64,000 nt of DNA from NCBI GenBank assembly GCA_905221605.1, contig CAJNDS010000130.1, positions 60,001 to 124,000 on the forward strand, in the 5' to 3' direction. The notes under the pieces are model-generated. The model was not told where the DNA came from. It made no database searches and saw nothing but the letters and a program-made list of their open reading frames with translations. The stretch comes from Symbiodinium natans (taxonomy: Eukaryota > Sar > Dinophyceae > Suessiales > Symbiodiniaceae). Of the stretch, positions 1-10,355 are shown piece by piece. Made by a program: the position numbers and the translations under genes. The number at the start of each line of letters is the position of its first letter. Position 1 is the first letter of the stretch.

Positions 1-48
1 CCTAAACCCTAAACCCCAAACCTTCAATGGTTCAGGGTTTAGAAGCTC

Positions 49-1254
49 CTCGTCCATGAAGCGCAGCCCCTCATACATGTCATCCAGGGTCTCATAGACG
101 ACCGTGTCTCGCAGAACGTCTGACAACCGATACCTCATCCAACCCCCAAGGAGGGACCCTGAATCTTATTCCCGTACAGAACCCCTGTATGTTATGTATA
201 ACTACTATATACCTAAGTGGCCCCAATGTAGCCCCCAAGATCCCTTGCAAGGGTCCCTCCTTTAGTCCCTGGATCATCGTGAGGCACACAGCGCCAAGGG
301 CAAAAACCCTTAGCCCGTTTCGGTTTTGAACTTTTTGCCACCTGCCTGGCAGCCTCACACCGCACTTGCAGGGATACAATAATTATGCTGCACGTGAACT
401 GTTTTAGGGTTTGGGGTTTAGGGATGTATCAAAAGCAGGTGCAGCAAAGACGCCACGCCACTCCGCCGCTTGCGTCGCGGTACTTTTCATGTGCTTTCGC
501 AATACACCGGTCCTTCGACTTCATAGGCGGCTGGTAGTTCATTCCTTTCGTCTTGGATGCAATCTCACGCACCTGACCGGGGGCAATGCTGTTGCCATTG
601 CGGAGCTTCTCAGATCCCAGCACTCATGCTGACACACTGCTGAAGCTCAACTGGGCCAAAAACAGGAAGGAGGGTGGCTGAGGCCGACGCTTTCTGGAAG
701 AAAGCCTCCTGCTGCTCTGCACAGCGATCCAACAACTCGTCCAAGTGATTCACATACTTCCTAAACTGAACTTGGAACCCTAGCAAAAAGTTATAGATTT
801 TTGCTGCTTCTTAGGAATTACAGCACCCAAACATTAAAAAAAAAAAAACACTCCCAAGAATCCCCTTCTTAGGAATTACAGTACCCAAACATTAAAAAAA
901 ACAAAAAAAGATTCCCAAGAATCCCTAAGCTTCTGGTAGTTCAGCTTCAGGCTGTGAAACTGCCGGCCGGGGGGGACCACCTTCGCCATCTCCGGAGAGA
1001 CCCCGTACTTCTCCATGAGGGATGTGCCTGCAAGGTGTGCTCCTGACTCCTGCACCCTAAACCCTAAACCCCTTGATTTTACCCTAAACCCTAAACCCTA
1101 AACCCTAAACCCTAAAATTGAAATTCAAACATCCACGGCCCAACGCCCTTGCAAAAATGTGCGCAAAACCTCACGTAAGGGCCAGTCACCGAGCGCGCGG
1201 AACTTCTCCAACTTCTCCACCCCACCCACTTGCTCCAGGGCTTCTGCATAAGTC
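49..1254 (-). CDS. RelA/SpoT-like domain protein, copy 1 (partial, split exons)
   Basis: Predicted exons in transcription order: 1254-1190, 1027-981, about 950-931 plus 760-691, 572-467, 133-49; the gene continues beyond the left edge. Readable peptides include YAEALEQVGG, SLMEKYGVSPEMAK, KYVNHLDELLDRCAEQQ, PPMKSKDRCIAKAHEKYRD and RLSDVLRDTVVYETLDDMY. The same exons with the same lengths (65, 47, 106, 85 nt) occur at 24610-23186. The K-x-R-x-x-x-K segment followed by an LxDxxRDTxVY strand resembles the N-terminal half of the RelA/SpoT nucleotidyltransferase fold, which in bacteria and plastids makes (p)ppGpp; the part carrying the ExQ motif would lie left of the window. Donors are GT (1189, 980), GC (690, 466) and apparently GA (48). 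Compared with copy 2, an extra intron (930-761) interrupts the third exon. Homology between the copies is clear; the biochemical role is inference. Confidence 0.7.
150..288. mobile_element. foldback element, AGGGACC-ended
   Basis: The ends are inverted: AAGGAGGGACC near 149 and GGGTCCCTCCTTTAG near 265-279, with AT-rich sequence between. A related piece with the same AGGGACCCTGAATCTTATTCCC core is at 30270-30325. It lies in an inferred intron just upstream of the exon at 133. No coding capacity. Class unknown; a MITE- or introner-like element is the simplest reading. Confidence 0.4.
807..930. repeat. direct duplication of about 60 bp inside a copy-specific intron
   Basis: CTTAGGAATTACAG, ACCCAAACATT, an A-run and CCCAAGAATCCC occur twice in a row with small differences. 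The block fills most of the inferred intron 930-761 that interrupts the third exon of RelA/SpoT-like copy 1 and is absent from copy 2. Confidence 0.6.
1068..1118. repeat. interstitial telomere-like array (CCCTAAA)
   Basis: About five CCCTAAA units with one interruption, in the inferred intron between the exons at 1190 and 1027. A TTTAGGG array in the opposite orientation follows at 1267-1326, upstream of the first recognised exon. Confidence 0.85.
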
Positions 1255-1634
1255 CTGTTGCAGGATTTGAAGGGGGTTTAGGGTTTAGGGTTTTTAGGGT
1301 TTAGGGTTTTTAGGGTTTAGGGTTTAGCGGAAGGAAATCTTTGTGGCCCAGTAACCATCTTACAATAAGGGTACCCTCTTGGGGGTTGGTTACGAGATGG
1401 ACCCGAATGACTGCAGCACTGAGAAGGCCGAAGCAGGAATAGCATGACAAGGATCAGGTCCCTTGTGGGGTTCCTCCTATAGTATGGAGGCTTATATACA
1501 GGTCACTCAAAAGGGGGTTTTAACTTAGAGACAGCACAGACACTAAGGACTGGAAGTCATGTTGCATGGTCCGGTCGCATCGCTTGGCTTGTTCTCTAAC
1601 GTGCGCGACAGAGGAACCCCAAACCTTAAACCCT

Positions 1635-1742
1635 GCTTGAAGGTTCGTGGCTATTCTAAACAGGGTTAACGTAGGTAACTATGGCACTATTCGTAACTGG
1701 TTTCGACAAAACGCAACGTTCTTCTACCCATGAACCTTCAGG
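1635..1742. mobile_element. family A foldback element (diverged)
   Basis: Starts CTTGAAGGTTCGTGG and ends CCCATGAACCTTCAGG, which is the inverted-end pattern of family A (consensus end ACTTGGAGGTTCATGGG). No coding capacity. No adjacent exon was recognised here. Confidence 0.5.
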
Positions 1743-2189
1743 CAAACTTCCTAACCCGAAGCCCTGAACTCTGAGCCCCAAAATGCCAGATATGCATTTG
1801 CCACCAGGAATCGTTGGCTTCTTCTTCTTCTCCAACAGCACTTCATGTGGTGCCGGCTTGCCCACCTTCCATGGATTAAAAGAAAGGGTTTAGGGTTTAG
1901 GGCTTAGGGTGTGGGGTTACAGAACACGAGGCTTCAAAGAGGAATCTGGAAAACTTAGGGTCCAGGTTTAGGGTTTCCCCCTAAAACACTTAGGGTCTAG
2001 GTTTAGGGTTTCCCCCTAAACCACATCCTCTCGCCATGCCGCGAACTTTAACCCGAAACCGCACGTGCATCTGGGCTCGCCGTGGTACCCTAAGCCCGAA
2101 AACCCTAATCCCCGAACCCTAAACCCTAAACCCTAAGCCCTAAACCCTAAACCCCAAACCCCTAAACTCCTTGAACTCCTTCGGGTGAC

Positions 2190-2271
2190 TGAAGGGCGGG
2201 GAGGGGCTCGTGTCCTTCTCCGAACTGCCAAGCTCCCCATCGCGCGTTGAGGCCAGCCTGTCCAGTGCTGC
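2190..2271 (-). CDS. candidate exon, unknown protein
   Basis: After an AG acceptor at 2272 one frame reads AALDRLASTRDGELGSSEK and continues with a Pro/Ser stretch. It has coding-like composition and lies upstream, in sense, of the RelA/SpoT-like copy 1 exons, so it could belong to the same gene. No domain recognised; the donor is not resolved. A weaker candidate frame (EEPAALQDTPKAPGDQKAG) lies near 2770-2825. Confidence 0.35.
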
Positions 2272-2286
2272 CTTCCAAGGGCTTAC

Positions 2287-2358
2287 AGTTTAGGGTTTAG
2301 GGTTTAGGGTTTAGGGTTTAGGGTTTAGGGTTTAGGGTTTAGGGTTTAGGGTTTAGGG
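2287..2358. repeat. interstitial telomere-like array (TTTAGGG x10)
   Basis: Ten near-perfect TTTAGGG units. A CCCTAAA block in the opposite orientation lies at 2094-2163, so the candidate exon at 2190-2271 is flanked by inward-facing arrays. Confidence 0.9.
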
Positions 2359-3285
2359 CTTGGGGGTGGTTTTTAGGGTTTCGGTTGAGGGCTAGTGCCT
2401 CTTGCATGGAGGGGGGGAGGGGGGTGCAGCACCACTGACGGTCTGAATCTCAGAAAGCAAGCAAGCAGGAAACAAACCCTGCCCAGCCCCTGTCCCACGG
2501 AATTCAATCCGAGCTGCCTGAGCACTCAGCCCTAGTTGGGGGAGGGTAGTTATAATAAGTAGGGCTTAAGGAAACTATAGCTGCCATTGGTTGTAACCCT
2601 TGTGTAGCGCACTTACAACCCTACTTCATAGCCCTAAACCCTAACCCATCAACCCTTCACCCTCAGCCCTCAGCCCTCAACCCCTAAACCCTCAACCCAA
2701 AACCCGAACCCAGGAACCTTCGAGTCCCCAAACCCCTCAACCCCCTCAACCTCCCCACGCCAGCCTTCTGGTCGCCTGGAGCCTTAGGCGTGTCCTGCAA
2801 CGCTGCCGGCTCTTCTTGGGAACTTTTGGGAAGTGGGCACCTTAGGTAAAAGGGCTTGAGGTGTAGGGTTAGGGTGTTTAGGGTTTAGGGTTTAGACGGT
2901 TTAGGGTTTAGGATGTTTAGGGTTTAGGACGTTTAGGGTTTAGGGTGTTTGGGGTTTGGGGAATCATTAACTGCTCAAACAGGAACTCTATGGTTCCCTT
3001 ATTCTCTGCTAGGACACAAGTGGAACAGGACTGGAGAAAAGAGTCCTAAGTTAGAATGCAGTGGGCACCTCATACCACCTTATATAGCTTATACCCTTTA
3101 AGGGAGTACATGAGTCCCTCGTGCCCCTTTATAAGGGGGGTTCTTCCCTAAGTCCTTCTAAGATCCAGCACAAGTAGCGTTCTGAACGGCCCAAGCCGAC
3201 ATTTCTTTGAAAGAAGCCATCTTCGGCTCCATTCCCCTAAGCCCCAAACCCTAAACCCTAAACCCGGAACCCTAAACCCTAAACT

Positions 3286-3890
3286 TGGGTTCGGCCGGTC
3301 CACACTAACAGTCACCACCAGCAGACCCACAAATAAAAGCACCCGATAAATGCCAAAAAATTGACTGAGATTCCTGCTATTCCTGGTGCTATTTCTGGTG
3401 CTATTTCTGGTGCATTTTTTTGTGCTATTCCTGGTGCTATTTCTGGTGCTATTGTTTGTGCTATTGTTTGTGCTATTTCTGGTGCTATTTTTTGTGCTAT
3501 TGTTTGTGCTATTTCTGGTGCTATTTCTGGTGCTGTTGCTGGTGCTATGTGACTAACAATCACCATCAGCAGACCCACAAAAAACAGCACCCGGTAAATG
3601 CTAAGCTGATAAAATTGACTGGGATTCCTGGTGCTATTTCTGGTGCTATTGTTTGTGCTATTTCTGGTGTTTTTTTTTGTGCTATTCCTGGCGCTATTTC
3701 TGGTGCTATTGTTTGTGCTATTTCTGGTGCTATTTCTGCTGCTATGTGACTAACAGTCACCACCAGCAGACCCACAAAAAGAAGCACCCGGTAAATGCTA
3801 AAATTGACTGGGATTCCTGATGCTATTTTTGGCCTGTGTGTTAGAAGGCCACGGCGTTATTTGACTGTTAGTGTGGACCGGCCGAACCCA
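3286..3890. mobile_element. 605-bp element with 29-bp perfect terminal inverted repeats
   Basis: Positions 3286-3314 (TGGGTTCGGCCGGTCC then ACACTAACAGTCA) are exactly reverse-complementary to 3862-3890. The interior is three blocks of a 12-bp minisatellite based on GCTATTTCTGGT, separated by a repeated spacer that carries ACCAGCAGACCCACAAA and GCACCCGGTAAATGC. No transposase is encoded; frames across the minisatellite give only repetitive Ala/Ile/Ser peptides. No target-site duplication was obvious. A non-autonomous DNA transposon or a large MITE fits best. Confidence 0.75.
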
Positions 3891-4276
3891 ACCCAAAACC
3901 CCAAAACCCAAAACCCTCAACCCAACACACAGCTCAGGCCGTAGCTCCCAGGGTCTGTTGGGCTTGTATCCGTTCCAACACCTCGCAGTCTCAGCTGCAA
4001 AATAGTCGGACCACGTTCATGGGGCTCGTTTACAAGCAGCTGGATGCTAAACCCTACACCCCTGGTGCCCTAAGCTTACTTTAAAGGGATGGATTTACTG
4101 GAAACCATCTTGCTGGGGTTACCCTGTGTGGGGTTCCAAGCAGTAGTTCCTCCGCACACGTCGCTTTTTGCGAACAACAGGTCCAAGCTCGGGTTCGCTC
4201 AAGACCGATCTGCCTTCCAGCGTTAGAGGCCCGGCATTCACAAAAGCAAGAAAGAGCCGAGGTATTTCAGAAAGAG

Positions 4277-4389
4277 GGGTTTAGGGTTTAGGGTTTAGGG
4301 TTTAGGGTTTAGGGTTTAGGGTTTAGGGTTTAGGGTTTAGGGTTTAGGGTTTAGGGTTTAGGGTTTAGGGTTTAGGGTTTAGGGTTTAG
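4277..4389. repeat. interstitial telomere-like array (TTTAGGG x16)
   Basis: Sixteen uninterrupted TTTAGGG units, one of the longest perfect runs in the window. No exon recognised within 600 bp. Confidence 0.95.
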
Positions 4390-4573
4390 TTTACAGTTCT
4401 GTTTTGGGGGGAACTCTTCTTTGCAACTGCACAGCCGGACTGCCAAAACTCTAAACCCTTCAAACCTTTTTTTACATCCAGGGCGCTGGCAACCCTTCAA
4501 ACCCTAAAGGAGCGCTGTGGGCTGTTGAAATACAACTGCTGAGCCCGTACTTGGGCCAGATGGGAGGTTCTCT

Positions 4574-4655
4574 CAAACTAGGGGTACCCTTTTTGGGGGT
4601 TAATAAGAAGGATTGTACTGTTTTGGGGCAGCCCTATGTGGGGAAATGCCCAGAT
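4574..4655. mobile_element. family D foldback element (diverged)
   Basis: ACTAGGGGTACCC, TTTTTGGGGGTT and a closing CTATGTGGGG match the family D pattern seen more fully at 21050-21164 and 44865-45032. No coding capacity. Confidence 0.35.
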
Positions 4656-4768
4656 GTGTGGCTTAAGCTTGGGGCGCCTAGACAGCACGCAGGAAGCGCC
4701 TGTTGCTGGTTCAGCAAGATGGAGGCCATCATGCCACATACCTTGTTCTATCTGAATTTCGTATTCAT

Positions 4769-4830
4769 GCATGTTTACATACATACATACATGCATGCAT
4801 ACATGCATGCATGCATACATACATGCATAC
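4769..4830. repeat. CATA/CATG microsatellite
   Basis: Alternating ACATAC and ATGCATGC units. Frames through it give His/Tyr/Met repeats that are not protein-like. Confidence 0.9.
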
Positions 4831-5063
4831 TTCATATGTACTAACGCCCCGCAGATCTCAAACCGGCAAAAAAAGCCACAACTATTCTTTCTGCATGATG
4901 CGACCTGTTGGGTCATTACCAGCACATTTTTTTGGGGGGACCTTTGGAGCATGGACCAACACTCAGTTTATGGGCAGCACTGCTTGCAGCTACTACCTCT
5001 ACAACTGCTGCACTACTATGTGTGCTCCGGGCAACTTCAGTGCTGCAGTCTACTGCTACGTAC

Positions 5064-5367
5064 ATCCCATAACAATGCCCGCATCACTGCCTTCATCACG
5101 TCGCCTTCCACCCAGCTGCGCACCGCCTCCTGGCATTTGGGGCTACAGCGCTCCCGACAACTCCTTGAACTATTGATGGCACGCAGTTCTTGGGAATAGC
5201 GAAAGAGAAAAGCGGTACTTGCAAGGGCAGATCCTCCACGATGCTTCGGTACAGAGCTGCGTCCAGGTGCTCCGCAGCGCCTCCAACTCGGTCCACGATC
5301 TCCACCACCTCATGGGGCTGGAGATGTTGGGTCGTTCACACGCAGGTGGAACATTGCTCAACTCGAT

Positions 5368-5403
<36 letters not shown>

Positions 5404-5808
5404 CGGGGCTCAGTTGGGGGTCAAACAGAGTAGCGCACGCCGCCCCTCTGCAGCTGAGATCTCTGCTGGCATGCGACACAAACCTGAAGCATCCCTGTAA
5501 GCCCGCAGCTGCACTCGACACAACCGCTGCTCAACCGCTCCTGGGTATATATATATATATAGAGATATATATATATATAATATAATATAATATATATATA
5601 TATAGTCTGCCTACTAAGGTGTGCCTTCTCCTGGGCCAGGCTCGCATTGCAGTCACGCATCATGGCCGACACTTTGGTGACGGCGACCTCTGGGCAGCAC
5701 GGCCGACAGCAAAAACCACTCCTTCCCTCTCCCCGCCTCGCGTGGGTACGACCTGGCTTCGGAACTGGTGACCATGGCGCCCGCAGGGTGGCAGGAGCTC
5801 CGCAAAGG
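5064..5808 (-). CDS. four candidate exons of an unidentified protein
   Basis: Exons in transcription order: 5808-5753 (FAELLPPCGRHGHQFRSQ), 5687-5625 (VAVTKVSAMMRDCNASLAQ), 5317-5219 (PHEVVEIVDRVGGAAEHLD, then AALYRSIVEDLPLQ) and 5129-5064 (EAVRSWVEGDVMKAVMRALL). The last three are phase 0 at both ends and multiples of three long, with AG acceptors and GC, GT (GTACCG) and GT (GTACGT) donors. The peptides look helical and charged like the coiled-coil exons at 26-36 kb, but no family is recognised. They lie 5' of RelA/SpoT-like copy 1 on the same strand and may be its upstream part. An AT dinucleotide tract sits in the intron between 5625 and 5317. Confidence 0.5.
5381..5606. repeat. A-run and AT dinucleotide tracts
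   Basis: A run of about 22 A at 5381-5403 follows a short CA tract; AT repeats with GA and AATAT interruptions fill 5547-5606. Both lie in inferred introns. Confidence 0.9.
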
Positions 5809-5824
5809 CTTTGTTTTGGCTACT

Positions 5825-6388
5825 TTTTTTTGGGGGGGGAGGGGGGGGGGAGGGGGGGGGTCAAGGATTTCAGGGGTTTTGAGACTTGAGAGGTCTAGGG
5901 GGCTTTAGGGGTCTTAGAGGCATTTTGGGGTTTGGGGCTGTCGTGGTTGTCGGGATTAGGGCATTGGTGGCTTGGCTGGCTTTCATGAAGGGAGGAGTCG
6001 GGTGGTAGTGTGTTGTTCAGGGTTCTTGGGCCTGCCATGCCCTCTACAAACCGAACACCTGGAGCTGAGGAGTTCCACAAATCATTCACATGTGCCGATG
6101 TCGTGGCGTTCCTTCGACATGGACGGGTCCTTGAGTTGAAGCCTGTCTTCGGATTCAATACACAAATGGCCCCACAGCTCAAGCCTCGTCCACGCGCATT
6201 CTGCAGCGAATGCAGAGGGGAGGAGCGAGTTCTCTTTGGGGGGGCAAACCCTAAACCCTAAACCCTAAACAATATGTCCACGTGCCGACTGAAGGCTTCC
6301 GAGGACAGGGGAGGCGGTGTGGGTGTCGCCTGTGGCCAGCTTGCAGCTACAACTTGGGATCGCGTCTATTCGCTTGCACCCCGACAGA

Positions 6389-6433
<45 letters not shown>

Positions 6434-6434
6434 A

Positions 6435-6469
<35 letters not shown>

Positions 6470-7330
6470 CATATACATAAGTATATATGTATGTATATAT
6501 ATATGTATATATATATACATGTATTCTTCCTTACAAGGGCAATACAGGGAGCCTTTTCTGTTTTTGAAAAAATCTCGTTTGCAAAGCCTCCAAGCTCGCG
6601 GCCCATCTTCGGGGCAGGAGCCGGCTTAGGGTTCGACGTGGAGATCATGGGGTTCCCTTACTAAGTTACTAACCCCCCCCCCCCCCTAAACCCTAAATCC
6701 TGAACCCTAAACCCTAAACCCTAAACCCTAAACCCTAAACTTAAGGTCATTTAAGGGGGGAAGCTATATAGGGGGGGGGGGGGTAGTATAGGGAACCGCA
6801 TGAGGAGGAGGGCACCATGGAGGCCCAGCATCTTCTCGCGACAGTGCCGTGGAAACGACTTGAACGAGATTGGTGAAAGAGGGTTGCAGGCATCAAGACC
6901 AAGGTTGAGGGTTCAGGGTTCAGGGTTCAGGGTTTAGGGTTTAGGGTTTAGGGTTGAGGGTTGAGGGTTGAGGGTTGAGGCTTGAGGGTGGCGGCTTAAA
7001 GCTTTAAAGTTCAGGCTCACGACAGCAAAGCGAGAAAGTGCAGGCCTCCACGGCGCCCACTTCTGGGAGTCTTGGAGCCAAACAGCGCCATGAAGTAGGG
7101 GTTGGCTTAGGTTTCTGATTTGGGATGTTCCCTCTTATACTAGGTTGCCCAGTAACCTAGGCTTAAAAAGGGTGCCCTTTTTTGCTTAAAGGGGTTTACA
7201 AGGGAACCTAAACCCCCCAAAAAGGGAATAAGGGTACTACTGGTCCGAATTGTATCCCCAAAAAATCCCTACTCAGGACTGTGTTGGTGTAAGTTTCTGA
7301 TTCCCACGACCATCACGACCCTCAGAAGAG
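5825..7330. other. no gene recognised; low-complexity and telomere-like DNA
   Basis: Contains a G-tract (5827-5861), an AT tract (6391-6530), C and G homopolymers (6670-6685, 6773-6783) and short CCCTAAA and TTTAGGG/TTGAGGG runs (6244-6270, 6694-6740, 6900-6985). Short frames on both strands at 5895-6261 overlap each other and resemble no family. A minus-strand frame reading [20 protein letters not shown] with a stop at 7319 is the only coding-like trace and is weak. Confidence 0.6.
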
Positions 7331-7420
7331 TGCGTTGAACAGTTGGCTGCTCACTTCGGAGACGATCGCCCATGTCAGTCTTTCCGGCCTCAGAACGAAC
7401 TTCACACGCACGCACGAGAA

Positions 7421-8065
7421 AACACACACACACACACACACCCACGCACACGCACACGCACACACGCACACGCGCACGCGCACGTGCACGCGCACGTGCA
7501 CGCACACGCACGTGCACGCGCACGTGCACGTGCACGCACACGCACACGCACACGCACACGCACACGCACACGCACACGCACACGCACACGCACACGCACA
7601 CGCCCACGCACACCACACAAAAAAAAAAAAAAAACACACACACACACACAAACACAAACACACACACACACACAAACACAAACACAAACACACAAACACA
7701 CAAACACACAAACACACAAACATACAAACACACAAACACACAAACACACAAACACACAAACACACAAACACACAAACACACAAACATACAAACATACAAA
7801 CACACACACACACTATAACACTAACACTAACGCTAACGCTAACACTAACACTAGCACTAGCACTAGCACTAACACTAACACTAACACTAACACTAACACA
7901 CACACACAAACAAACAAACAAACAAACACACACACACACACAAACGCAAACACAAACACAAACACAAAACAAACACAGACACAAACACTGACACTGACAC
8001 TGACACAGACGCAGACACAGACACGCACACACACACACACAGACCACAAAAATAAAGGACACTAA

Positions 8066-8103
<38 letters not shown>

Positions 8104-8160
8104 GACACACAGAGAGACACACAGAGAGACACACAGAGAGACACACGGAGAGACACAGAG
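7421..8160. repeat. 740-bp CA-based compound microsatellite
   Basis: Blocks in order: ACACAC; CACGCA and CACGTG variants (7440-7610); a short A-run; ACACACAA octamers (7650-7800); CTAACA hexamers (7815-7900); ACAAACAA; CACTGACA; then ACACGGAGAG. All six frames are open over hundreds of codons because the unit lacks stops, so the long His/Thr or Cys/Val reading frames here are not genes. Confidence 0.95.
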
Positions 8161-8227
8161 CCAGAGACAGAGAGGCTGCATTATTCCTGTTCCTGTGCAG
8201 TTTTGAGGGCAGTGGAAGGCGAAGTAG

Positions 8228-8480
8228 TAGCATATCAAGACTATCAATACTATGAATACTGTGAATACTGCTGATACTGTTGATACTGCTGACACTGTTG
8301 ATACTGCTGATATTCCTAAACCTACTAATACGATTAATACGATTAATACGATTAATACGATTAATACGATTCATACGATTCATACGATTCATACGACTAA
8401 GGCCATGAATACTGCTAATACTAGTCATACTACAAATACTACTAATACTATTACTATTGTGAAGAGAAACATATGTCATG
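8228..8480. repeat. 9-bp minisatellite (AATACGATT / AATACTGCT type)
   Basis: Units such as ATTAATACG, ATTCATACG and GATACTGCT run in register, with NAC or NAT every three bases, so the plus strand encodes an Asn-Thr-Ile-rich pseudo-peptide. The repeat decays into AT-rich DNA to the right. Confidence 0.8.
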
Positions 8481-9000
8481 CTATTAGTACGAATGATATC
8501 AGATAATATCAGTCTGATTAATATGGTTAATTGTCTGGGCATTGTTCATTTGTCAAGATTCTTGATATTAAATATTCATATTCTGTATATGATGAGGATC
8601 ACACATAACAGTATTATGTTAATATTGTTAGTGAATATTACCAAAAAAAGTATTCATATCCTGTGTATGATTAACATTGCTAATATTTTAAAAACTAATG
8701 ATATTTTGAACGATGTTAATAAAACTCATCTTACTCATATTATTCGTCTTATTCATATGATTCATATTCTTCCTATTATTCATTATTCCTATTATCATAA
8801 GTAATCATAATTGCTCGCATTATGAAGATCATTCATATAATTAAAATATTAGTAATAGTATTGATATTCCTAATATCATTATAATAATTGCTCATATTAA
8901 CATGGTTTTAAAAATCTCATGAAGATTTTAATTTTATGAACATGATTAATTGTTGGTATTACTACTATTATAAATAATATCAATACAAGGAAAACGAATT
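8481..9000. other. AT-rich stretch, no gene recognised
   Basis: Strongly AT-rich degenerate sequence rich in ATTCATAT and TTAATATT words, probably decayed from the minisatellite at its left. The composition differs sharply from the GC-richer flanks. A weak minus-strand frame (LDMLDAVQNLSSRISLS) occurs near 9040-9110. Confidence 0.6.
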
Positions 9001-9384
9001 TCATTCATGTCGAGCGGGGCGGGTTGAGGGCACAACACATCAAGAGCTTAACATCTTTTGAAAGGCTTATCCTGCTGCTAAGGTTTTGGACAGCATCCAG
9101 CATATCCAAGGACGACATCCCAAACCATGTAGCCGCCAGCCCCAAACCATCCAACGACTTCCACAGCGCAAAAGGCCTTGCCTTCACTCTCCCGCCCACC
9201 CCCGCGAACCCAAACCCGAAGCCCTGAGCGCTAAACCCTTTTGAAACAGGCCCGAAACCACCCTAAACGGTAAACCCTAGACACCCAAAAAAACCCTAAA
9301 AACCCTGAAAACCTTACAAGAAAAAGCCTCTAAACCGTAAACCCTCAACCCTAAGCTTCAAAGCCGTGCGGCCCTGGAGCGCAG

Positions 9385-9426
9385 CTAATCCGAATCGTCG
9401 TCACCTCGGGCCCCGAGAGTTGAAGG
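9385..9426 (-). CDS. candidate terminal exon with stop, acidic tail
   Basis: From an AG acceptor (9428-9427) one phase-0 frame reads PSTLGARGDDDSD and stops at TAG (9387-9385). The upstream exon at 10463-10356 ends in phase 0, so the join is phase-consistent and gives an acidic C-terminus after the SPRY domain. The exon is short and the evidence is only phase and position. A family C element begins within 10 bp of its acceptor. Confidence 0.45.
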   Translation of the reverse strand, partial: PSTLGARGDDDSD

Positions 9427-9432
9427 CTTTGG

Positions 9433-9595
9433 GTTGGGATGTTCCCCCTTGGAATAACATAGAGTCTGGGGTTTAGGGTTTAGGGTTTAGGGTTTAGGGT
9501 TTAGGGTTTAGAGTAACAGCAATTAATAGGGACTATAGTACCCCGATTTTTAATTGCTATTAAGGAGCTGTAAATATAAGGGGGAACATCCAAGC
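9433..9595. mobile_element. family C foldback element with a telomere-like array inside
   Basis: Ends TTGGGATGTTCCCCCTT and AAGGGGGAACATCCAAG are inverted. The interior contains a TTTAGGG array (9467-9512) and a small palindrome around GGGACTATAGTACCCC. The same ends and core recur without the array at 34797-34886. Confidence 0.65.
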
Positions 9596-9666
9596 TTTGG
9601 GTTTCGGAGATTCGTATGTGACTTCGCGGCTGGGGTTTGGGGGCCCTACACCCCGACTCCATGATT

Positions 9667-9795
9667 ATTAGGGTTTAGGGTTTAGGGTTCAGGGTTCAGG
9701 GTTTAGGGTTTAGGGTTTAGGGTTTAGGGTTTAGGGTTTAGGGTTTAGGGTTTAGGGTTTAGGGTTTAGGGTTTAGGGTTTAGGGTTTAGGGTTT
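9667..9795. repeat. interstitial telomere-like array (TTTAGGG x18)
   Basis: About eighteen TTTAGGG units with two TTCAGGG variants near the left end, just outside the family C element. Confidence 0.95.
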
Positions 9796-10227
9796 AAACC
9801 AGTAGTCTCGGTACCCGGTTCCGACGGCATGTTGTAGGGACTTGTGCTTACGAGAGTTCAAGGACTCAATCTGGATCCAGCGGTGAAACGCCGAACTTTT
9901 TTTGGAGAGGGAAGCAAAAGCGTACTTGAAGACTCCTGGGTAGCAGAAGGTGGGGCCAAAAAGTATCCCAAAGAAAGGTCACCAGCAATTACAACTGCAG
10001 TTGCCCTACTTGCAGCCCCAGTTATCACCCATCAAACTCCAAGTAGCGTTGATGTCACTCAGGGGTTTCAGACCATAAGGTTGCAGGCTTTTCTTGAGGT
10101 CTGGGGCGTGTGCGCAAATTGGGGCTTGGGGGTCTTGGTCTCGGGGGTCTTGGGGTCTTGGGGTTTTGGGGTTTTGGGGTTGATTTTCACCTCCGGCCTA
10201 GCCGAACTGGAGGGTTTAGGGCCTAGG

Positions 10228-10345
10228 GTTGGCAAACCCTAAACCCCAAACCCTAAACCCCAAACCCCAAACCCTAAACCCCAAACCCTAAACCCTAAAC
10301 CCTAAACCCTAAAACCCTAAACCCTAAACCCTAAACCCTAAACCG
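10228..10345. repeat. interstitial telomere-like array (CCCTAAA), touching a splice donor
   Basis: CCCTAAA and CCCCAAA units. Its right edge is five bases from the GTATGC donor (10355-10350) of the SPRY-gene exon at 10463-10356, so the array occupies the start of that intron. Confidence 0.9.
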
Positions 10346-10355
10346 AGGCGCATAC

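Noticed and set aside
1-18. CCCTAAA units at the left edge as a chromosome end
   Set aside because: Only about two units, followed at once by coding exons; identical runs occur throughout the window, so nothing marks a terminus.
7269-8542. Very long open frames (up to 406 codons) of Cys/Val, His/Thr or Thr/Arg repeats
   Set aside because: They lie on CA-based microsatellite DNA whose units lack stop codons in all frames; several frames on both strands are open at once.
9667-10345. Regularly spaced repeats considered as a CRISPR array
   Set aside because: Units are contiguous heptamers with no unique spacers, in a eukaryotic sequence.
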